The notes under the pieces are model-generated. The model saw nothing but the letters and a program-made list of their open reading frames with translations, was not told the origin of the DNA and did no database searches. DNA of 10,095 nt, from NCBI GenBank assembly GCA_017396865.1, contig JAFQKO010000068.1, positions 1 to 10,095 on the forward strand, read 5' to 3'. Positions 7,264 through 10,095 of this stretch are shown in pieces. The translations under genes were made by a program, and so were the position numbers. The DNA is from Clostridia bacterium (GTDB taxonomy: Bacteria > Bacillota_A > Clostridia > Oscillospirales > QAKW01). The number at the start of each line of letters is the position of its first letter. Position 1 is the stretch's first letter.

Positions 7264-7474
7264 ATTTTTCCGGATAAGGTTTTTTAATCTTCGTTAAACC
7301 GACAATATAGTCCAAAGAAGTGTTGTAATACTTTGCCAAGGCAATCAGAACGTCAAGGGGAACCTGCCGTTGTCCGTTTTCATATTGTGAATAGGTATTT
7401 TGCTTAATATGCAAGTATTCTGCAAGCGTTTTTTGCGTAATATCAGAATCTTCGCGAAGTTCTTTTAGTCTCAT
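7262..7474 (-). CDS. Small Xre/Cro-CI type HTH regulator 1
   Basis: This 70-residue protein is one HTH_3 domain: recognition fold QKTLAEYLHIKQNTYSQYENG (14-34) and the following helix VPLDVLIALAKYYNTSLDYIVGL, typical of phage-repressor-like proteins. There is no further sensor domain, so it should bind DNA as a dimer. CGGAGG (7480-7485) five bases before the ATG supports the start. A 7-3-7 inverted repeat over its own -10 box (7494-7510) suggests autoregulation. It stands divergent to a broken SLOG-like gene, as the two regulators further right do to their partners. Its sequence is not close to either of them. Confidence 0.85.
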   Translation of the reverse strand: MRLKELREDSDITQKTLAEYLHIKQNTYSQYENGQRQVPLDVLIALAKYYNTSLDYIVGLTKIKKPYPEK

Positions 7475-7493
7475 GGCTGCCTCCGTTTCACAA

Positions 7494-7510
7494 TTTTGAT
7501 TATATCAAAA
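7494..7510 (-). promoter_or_regulatory. -10 box and candidate operator of HTH regulator 1
   Basis: ttttgat (7494-7500), tat, atcaaaa (7504-7510) is a perfect 7-3-7 inverted repeat. It contains TATAAT on the minus strand (7499-7504), about 25 bases before the HTH gene. The -35 region is weak. A dimeric regulator bound here would silence its own gene. Confidence 0.6.
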
Positions 7511-7518
7511 CAAAAATG

Positions 7519-7662
7519 TGATTTGATTGAAAACAAATAGGTTTACACGTTTTACGTTGGCCATCAAGGAAATTTCGATCGGATGGTGCGGAAGGTTTTA
7601 GGGGAATTGCGGAGAAAAAGGGATTGCAGGTCGTGGAATTGTTTGGAAAGGATGAAGAATGA
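7519..7662 (+). pseudogene. SLOG-like gene remnant A (5' and internal deletion)
   Basis: The sequence aligns base by base with the intact gene at 8629-9054. Bases 7519 to about 7609 match 8703-8793, encoding the FYVGNQGSFDRMVRKVL region (here FYVGHQGNFDRMVRKVL). From there it jumps to the part that begins at 9005 (GIAEKKGLQV), ending VVELFGKDEE and TGA. The join falls in the 9-bp sequence agggaattg (aggggaattg here), which occurs twice in the intact gene 220 bases apart. The start region is missing, an in-frame TAG interrupts the first part (near 7540), and the join shifts the frame. No product is expected. Confidence 0.8.
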
Positions 7663-7699
7663 GCCGCGCTCCGCTCCCTCAAGGGGAAGGCTTTGTCGG

Positions 7700-7721
7700 G
7701 GGCTTATTTTAATCTAAGCCC
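7700..7721 (-). terminator. Hairpin over the stop of HTH regulator 2
   Basis: gggctta (7700-7706) and taagccc (7715-7721) form a perfect 7-bp stem around an 8-base loop containing the stop codon of the second HTH gene. No T-run follows on the minus strand, so it is a weak or factor-assisted terminator at best. Confidence 0.4.
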
Positions 7722-7948
7722 AAAAAGAAATCATCGTAGGTGCAATGATAGATTTTTTTCAGCTGAACCAATACGCTGGCACGTATATTCAATTCTCCCG
7801 CCTCATATTTGGCATAGGTAGTTCTGCCTATATCGCAGCCACGGCGTTGGAGCTCTGCACACAGCTTTTCCTGAGAAAGGCCTGCCGCATCCCGCAACCG
7901 CCGCAGATTATCGCCCATATTCAAATCACGTCTTATTTTTTGCTCCAT
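7709..7948 (-). CDS. Small Xre-type HTH regulator 2
   Basis: A 79-residue single-domain HTH_3 protein. The HTH is LSQEKLCAELQRRGCDIG followed by RTTYAKYEAGEL (about 24-53), and the end is VLVQLKKIYHCTYDDFFLGLD. This resembles the clostridial 'helix-turn-helix transcriptional regulator' group with a stretched loop between the HTH helices. GAGGT six bases before the ATG (7946-7948) supports the start; an internal Met at residue 11 has only a poor site. It is divergent to remnant B, with two palindromes between them. Confidence 0.82.
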   Translation of the reverse strand: MEQKIRRDLNMGDNLRRLRDAAGLSQEKLCAELQRRGCDIGRTTYAKYEAGELNIRASVLVQLKKIYHCTYDDFFLGLD

Positions 7949-7966
7949 ACAATTACCTCAAAAAAA

Positions 7967-8012
7967 ATATTGACCAATATCGGTTGCAACAATTCTTATT
8001 GTATGTTATACT
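7967..8012 (+). promoter_or_regulatory. Divergent control region: promoter and two palindromes
   Basis: A plus-strand promoter TTGCAA (7984-7989), 17-base spacer, TATACT (8007-8012) drives remnant B. Two inverted repeats lie here: atattg-ac-caatat (7967-7980) and acaat-tctt-attgt (7989-8002). The second fills most of the promoter spacer and is a natural operator for the divergent HTH protein. TTGCAA is its own reverse complement, but no clear minus-strand -10 is seen at 17 bases. Confidence 0.55.
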
Positions 8013-8059
8013 GAAAGAAAAAGTTGTCCGTGATACTGGTCAAATTTGGAGGTGTGAAA

Positions 8060-8181
8060 ATGAGTGCTTGTATGTTTATTCGTATGTTAGGAAACCGTGG
8101 GGCGGGGCGGCGAAGTTTAAGGGAATTGCGGAGAAAAAGGGATTGCAGGTCGTGGAATTGTTTGGAAAGGATAAAGAATGA
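8060..8181 (+). pseudogene. SLOG-like gene remnant B (start fused to end)
   Basis: The start ATG AGT GCT TGT (compare ATG TCA GTT TGT in the intact gene) is joined almost at once to the last third: YSYVRKPWGGAAKFKGIAEKKGLQVVELFGKDKE, matching VSYVWKPWGGAAKFKGIAEKKGLQV. Roughly 320 bases of the gene are missing. The ATG is not in frame with the conserved end, so translation from it gives an Arg-rich 51-residue chain ending at 8215. The promoter (7984-8012) and a strong ribosome site GGAGGTG (8048-8054) five bases before the ATG remain, so it is probably still transcribed and translated. Confidence 0.78.
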
Positions 8182-8209
8182 GCCGCGCTCCGCGCGGCGC
8201 CAAAGAGGC
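8179..8209. repeat. 31-bp double hairpin, copy 1
   Basis: Two small hairpins touch each other: gccgcgc-tcc-gcgcggc (8182-8198) and gcc-aaaga-ggc (8199-8209). The whole 31 bases recur at 9091-9121 after the intact SLOG-like gene with one change. The first 15 bases recur after remnant A (7660-7674). The block marks the end of each module. Confidence 0.7.
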
Positions 8210-8222
8210 TTTTGAATATCGC

Positions 8223-8252
8223 AAAAGCGCATCGAATTATCGATGCGCTTTT
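8223..8252 (-). terminator. Terminator of the third HTH gene (copy 2)
   Basis: The same 13-bp stem and atta loop as at 7234-7263, again preceded by ATATCGC (8216-8222). The shared identical block is 8215-8253. It lies just past the stop of the minus-strand HTH gene and has TTTT on that strand. Confidence 0.75.
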
Positions 8253-8263
8253 ACATTTACCAA

Positions 8264-8488
8264 TCATCTGAAATCAAACAATGCTTTCGGCTCGATTTCC
8301 AAAACCTCCGACATCTTAAAGATAACATCCAAAGACATTCCGACATTACCTAATTCGATCGCACTGATATGACTGCGGTCAATATCCACTAACTCAGCAA
8401 GTTGAAGCTGAGTTAATCGTTTCCTTTTTCTGTAATAGACCACGTTCAATCCGATTTTTTCATATAAGTTTTTGTATTCCGCTTTCAT
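8264..8488 (-). CDS. Small Xre-type HTH regulator 3
   Basis: This 74-residue single HTH_3 domain has LTQLQLAELVDIDRSHISAIELG (25-47), then MSLDVIFKMSEVLEIEPKALF. I chose the ATG at 8486-8488 and not the one four codons earlier (8498-8500), because GGGTGAT, a good ribosome site, lies between them and nothing useful precedes the first. The use of Ile-Glu where many relatives have Tyr-Glu after the recognition helix is common in this group. It is divergent to the intact SLOG-like gene, and the promoter of that gene contains an inverted repeat it could bind. Confidence 0.83.
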   Translation of the reverse strand: MKAEYKNLYEKIGLNVVYYRKRKRLTQLQLAELVDIDRSHISAIELGNVGMSLDVIFKMSEVLEIEPKALFDFR

Positions 8489-8557
8489 AATATCACCCAT
8501 TTATATTTTAATGTTTGCAACACGCCAAGTCGACCTTGTGACAACAACGCAACGCTA

Positions 8558-8586
8558 TTGACACAAGTCAAATGAGGTGATACAAT
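8558..8586 (+). promoter_or_regulatory. Promoter of the SLOG-like gene with overlapping operator
   Basis: TTGACA (8558-8563), exactly 17 bases, TACAAT (8581-8586): a near-consensus sigma-A promoter. ttgac-acaa-gtcaa (8558-8571) is a perfect 5-4-5 inverted repeat lying on the -35 box. A looser inverted match, gaccttgtgaca (8532-8543) against the complement of 8559-8569, lies further upstream. Repression by the divergent HTH protein is inferred. Confidence 0.72.
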
Positions 8587-8628
8587 AAGTTTATTCCAAT
8601 GAATTTAAAATATGTGGCGGTGATAACC

Positions 8629-9054
8629 ATGTCAGTTTGTACTTTCTTTGGTCACAAAGATACGCCAAATAAAATAGAGCCGCTCCTGCGAGCGGCTCTG
8701 ATTGATTTGATTGAAAAGCAGCGGGTATCTTTATTTTACGTAGGAAATCAAGGAAGCTTTGATCGGATGGTGCGTAAGGTTTTGAGGGAATTGAAAGCGC
8801 TGTATCCGCAGATTGATTATGCAGTCGTGTTGGCGTATCTTCCGGAAAAGCCCAACCCGCAGGAGGATTATTCCGATACTATCTATCCATTGGAGGGTGT
8901 ACCGCCGAAATTTGCCATCGACCGCCGCAACCATTGGATGATCGATCATTCGGATTTTGTTGTTTCGTATGTTTGGAAACCGTGGGGCGGGGCAGCGAAG
9001 TTTAAGGGAATTGCGGAGAAAAAGGGATTGCAGGTCTTAAATCTTGCAATGTAG
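8629..9054 (+). CDS. SLOG-like nucleotide-binding-fold protein, intact copy
   Basis: A 141-residue cytosolic protein that resembles small Firmicutes proteins of the SLOG (Smf/DprA-LOG) superfamily, generally of unknown function. Visible features: an N-terminal strand ending FFGHKDTP (6-13), YVGNQGSFDRMV (37-48) resembling a phosphate-binding loop, strand YAVVLAYLP (64-72), the segment FAIDRRNHWMIDHSDFVVSY (95-114) typical of such proteins, and a Gly-rich WGGAAKF (119-125). The start at 8629 is preferred over 8599 because GGCGGTGAT, close to full anti-rRNA complementarity, lies just before it and because 8599 is only a few bases after the expected transcription start. Its last residues (LQVLNLAM) differ from the end shared by the two remnants (VVELFGKD). 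SLOG domains often bind nucleotide signals or nucleosides; no ligand can be read from this sequence. Confidence 0.75.
   Translation: MSVCTFFGHKDTPNKIEPLLRAALIDLIEKQRVSLFYVGNQGSFDRMVRKVLRELKALYPQIDYAVVLAYLPEKPNPQEDYSDTIYPLEGVPPKFAIDRRNHWMIDHSDFVVSYVWKPWGGAAKFKGIAEKKGLQVLNLAM
8676..8699 (+). other. Perfect 10-bp hairpin inside the SLOG-like coding start
   Basis: agagccgctc (8676-8685) and its exact complement (8690-8699) enclose the loop ctgc, about 45 bases into the gene (codons 16-24). It is G/C-rich in an A/T-rich neighbourhood and not followed by a T-run. It may slow translation or affect mRNA life. The encoded residues fit the family, so it is not an insertion. Confidence 0.5.
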
Positions 9055-9076
9055 GGTGCGGCCTCCCGGACGCACC
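9055..9076. terminator. Hairpin right after the SLOG-like gene
   Basis: ggtgcggcc (9055-9063) and ggacgcacc (9068-9076) pair with one mismatch around tccc, starting at the base after the stop codon. No T-run follows, so it is more likely a processed 3' end or part of a repeat than a classical terminator. Confidence 0.4.
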
Positions 9077-9090
9077 GCATAGATATAAGT

Positions 9091-9121
9091 TGAGCCGCGC
9101 TCTGCGCGGCGCCAAAGAGGC
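9091..9121. repeat. 31-bp double hairpin, copy 2
   Basis: gccgcgc-tct-gcgcggc (9094-9110) directly followed by gcc-aaaga-ggc (9111-9121). It matches 8179-8209 at 30 of 31 bases; the one change lies in the first loop, so the stem is unaffected. Confidence 0.7.
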
Positions 9122-9131
9122 ACTTACGGGA

Positions 9132-9308
9132 GGCTGCGGAGAAGTGCAGCCTTGCGGCTCAGGGGATACTCTGCGCTCTCGGTCTTCGGCGGCCGCTCCG
9201 AGCGGCAATCGCCGAAGCCGTCGTGCTCGAGACACGGCAGTCCCCGCCGCCTATCGCGGCGGCGGGGCTGCCTCAACGAACGTTTTCCGACCTTGCGGAA
9301 AACGTTCG
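9132..9308. repeat. Four further consecutive hairpins, gene-free
   Basis: Within a stretch of about 310 bases without a gene (9055-9365): ggctgc/gcagcc (9132-9137, 9146-9151) which competes with agcc/ggct (9148-9159); a two-part stem 9184-9198 with 9200-9217; ggcag-t-ccccgccgcc with its complement (9236-9251, 9258-9272, one bulge); and cgaacgttttccg with its exact complement (9277-9289, 9296-9308). Open frames here on both strands are G/C-rich shadows with no ribosome site. Confidence 0.6.
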
Positions 9309-9310
9309 AT

Positions 9311-9381
9311 CCCCGTGGATCACCAAAAGGAAAAACGGCATCCCATCGGGTGCCGTTTTTCCTTTTGGTGATCCATCGGGG
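9311..9381 (-). terminator. Long inverted repeat: tRNA-Lys terminator mirroring the tRNA end
   Basis: A 25-bp perfect inverted repeat (9316-9340 with 9351-9375) is extended outside by ccccg/cgggg (9311-9315, 9377-9381) and inside by ccc/ggg. The core (about 9331-9360) with its A and T runs is a bidirectional intrinsic terminator for tRNA-Lys. The unusual part is the outer stem: it includes the acceptor 3' strand and CCA of the tRNA and part of its T arm. Confidence 0.75.
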
Positions 9382-9441
9382 ATTCGAACCCCGGACAACC
9401 TGATTAAAAGTCAGGTGCTCTACCGACTGAGCTAATGGATC
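9366..9441 (-). tRNA. tRNA-Lys (anticodon TTT)
   Basis: Read on the minus strand, the 76-base cloverleaf is complete: acceptor GATCCAT pairs with ATGGATC, D stem GCTC/GAGC, anticodon arm CCTGA-CTTTTAA-TCAGG giving anticodon TTT, T arm CGGGG-TTCGAAT-CCCCG, discriminator A, and an encoded CCA. It reads AAA and AAG codons. Promoter and terminator are both directly adjacent, so it is a single-gene unit. Confidence 0.97.
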
Positions 9442-9459
9442 ATTTTATAGCGCTTATAT

Positions 9460-9488
9460 ATTATACAGGGTGCGGGTATATTTGTCAA
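9460..9488 (-). promoter_or_regulatory. tRNA-Lys promoter, full consensus
   Basis: On the minus strand: TTGACA (9483-9488), exactly 17 bases, TATAAT (9460-9465). The expected start is near 9453, about 12 bases before the mature 5' end. Both boxes match consensus fully, as expected for a highly expressed stable RNA. Confidence 0.88.
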
Positions 9489-9561
9489 GAAAAAAATTAT
9501 TGAAAAAAATAAAGGTATTTTGTCCGAAAAGGAGTATTACAATAATAGGAGGCGAAACGTT

Positions 9562-10095
9562 ATGGATTTTCGAACCGTTCAGGAACAATTCGAAGCGCAG
9601 TCATTATCGGAATTTGCGTGTCTGGCGGCGAACAGCCGCGGGCGGGAGCAGCCGATTGAGCCCTGCCCTTTACGCACCTGTTTTTCCAGAGATCGCGACC
9701 GTGTGATCCATTCCAAGGCCTTTCGCCGCTTAAAGCACAAAACGCAGGTATTTTTAAGTCCGTCGGGCGATCATTACCGCACGCGGCTGACCCACACCTT
9801 AGAGGTTTCTCAGATCTCCCGCACCATCGCCCGATGCTTGCGGCTCAATGAGGATCTCACCGAGGCGATTGCCCTCGGCCACGATTTGGGCCACACCCCC
9901 TTCGGTCACGCAGGGGAGCGGGCGCTGAACGCCGTTTCTTCCATCTCCTTCAGCCACAACGAGCAGAGCGCACGGGTGGCGCGGGTTTTGGAACGGTTGA
10001 ACCTCACCTATGAGGTTTTGGACGGCATCGCCTGCCACACCGGCGAGAAGCTCGCCGATACCTACGAAGGGCAGGTGGTTCGCTTAGCCGACCGC
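9562..10095 (+). CDS. dgt: dGTP triphosphohydrolase, N-terminal part (runs off the window)
   Basis: The frame stays open from the ATG at 9562 to the window end (178 residues), so the gene is partial only because the window stops. The family hydrolyses dGTP to deoxyguanosine and triphosphate and belongs to the HD-domain hydrolases. Visible: the N-terminal [20 protein letters not shown] (40-59), [10 protein letters not shown] with metal ligand His78, [14 protein letters not shown] (106-119) with His107 and Asp108 of the HD pair, and ADR at the edge with the likely final ligand Asp177. AGGAGG (9547-9552) nine bases before the ATG supports the start. No convincing promoter is seen in 9443-9561; TACAAT (9538-9543) is a possible -10. 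In Clostridia dgt often precedes dnaG and rpoD, which cannot be checked here. Confidence 0.93.
   Translation, partial: MDFRTVQEQFEAQSLSEFACLAANSRGREQPIEPCPLRTCFSRDRDRVIHSKAFRRLKHKTQVFLSPSGDHYRTRLTHTLEVSQISRTIARCLRLNEDLTEAIALGHDLGHTPFGHAGERALNAVSSISFSHNEQSARVARVLERLNLTYEVLDGIACHTGEKLADTYEGQVVRLADR

Noticed and set aside
7500..8267. Minus-strand open frames over the SLOG-like remnants
   Set aside because: They are antisense to the remnants; their similarity to one another only reflects the repeated DNA.
8599..9054. SLOG-like gene starting at 8599
   Set aside because: The expected transcription start is at about 8593, no ribosome site precedes 8599, and the family-like N-terminus begins at the ATG at 8629, which has a strong site.
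9311..9381. Attachment site of an integrated element at tRNA-Lys
   Set aside because: The copy of the tRNA end is inverted and adjacent, whereas integration gives direct copies at a distance; no integrase gene is in the window.
9311..9381. Insertion sequence terminal repeats
   Set aside because: Only 10 bases separate the two 25-bp arms, so there is no room for a transposase or a remnant.
9002..9435. Several open frames of 70-93 codons on both strands across the palindromic block
   Set aside because: They run through hairpins and the tRNA gene, are rich in Arg, Pro and Gly, and have no ribosome sites.

Overview
The window looks like a chromosomal segment of a Gram-positive anaerobe of the class Clostridia, probably Oscillospirales/Ruminococcaceae-like. 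The reasons are the split ADP-glucose pyrophosphorylase (glgC plus glgD) next to glgA, a clostridial-type GH13 alpha-glycosidase, a DegV protein, purine-rich AGGAGG ribosome binding sites and near-consensus sigma-A promoters. The taxonomic call is inference.

Layout. 1-303: no gene, but a series of hairpins including a strong plus-strand terminator. 304-1137 (minus): divergent degV, with a TATAAT promoter overlapped by a 10-bp inverted repeat. 1226-3031 (minus): cytoplasmic GH13 glycosidase whose promoter lies so close to the ATG that the mRNA appears leaderless. 3032-3320: AT-rich divergent control region. 3321-7088 (plus): glgC-glgD-glgA operon, closed by a 24-bp perfect terminator hairpin. 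Together these genes make ADP-glucose and polymerise it into glycogen, while the divergent GH13 enzyme would cut alpha-glucans.

7128-9121 is an accessory island. It begins with a compact series of five unrelated hairpins, each abutting the next through a constant heptamer, ATATCGC (one variant ATCTCGC). Then come three consecutive modules with the same layout: a small Xre-type HTH gene on the minus strand, a palindromic control region, and a divergent plus-strand gene or remnant of one SLOG-like family. The three regulators are different from one another. The third SLOG-like gene (8629-9054) is intact; the first two are deletion remnants. One deletion maps to a 9-bp direct repeat still present in the intact gene. 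A 39-bp terminator block and a 31-bp double hairpin are shared between modules.

9055-9441 is palindrome-dense and ends in tRNA-Lys(TTT) on the minus strand. The 3' end of this tRNA, including CCA, lies inside a very long inverted repeat that also forms its terminator. The tRNA has a consensus TTGACA-N17-TATAAT promoter. From 9562 to the window edge is the 5' part of a dGTPase (dgt) gene on the plus strand.

The most promising undescribed items are the heptamer-punctuated hairpin array, the triplicated HTH/SLOG-like module with its decay series, and the tRNA whose acceptor end is mirrored in its own terminator.
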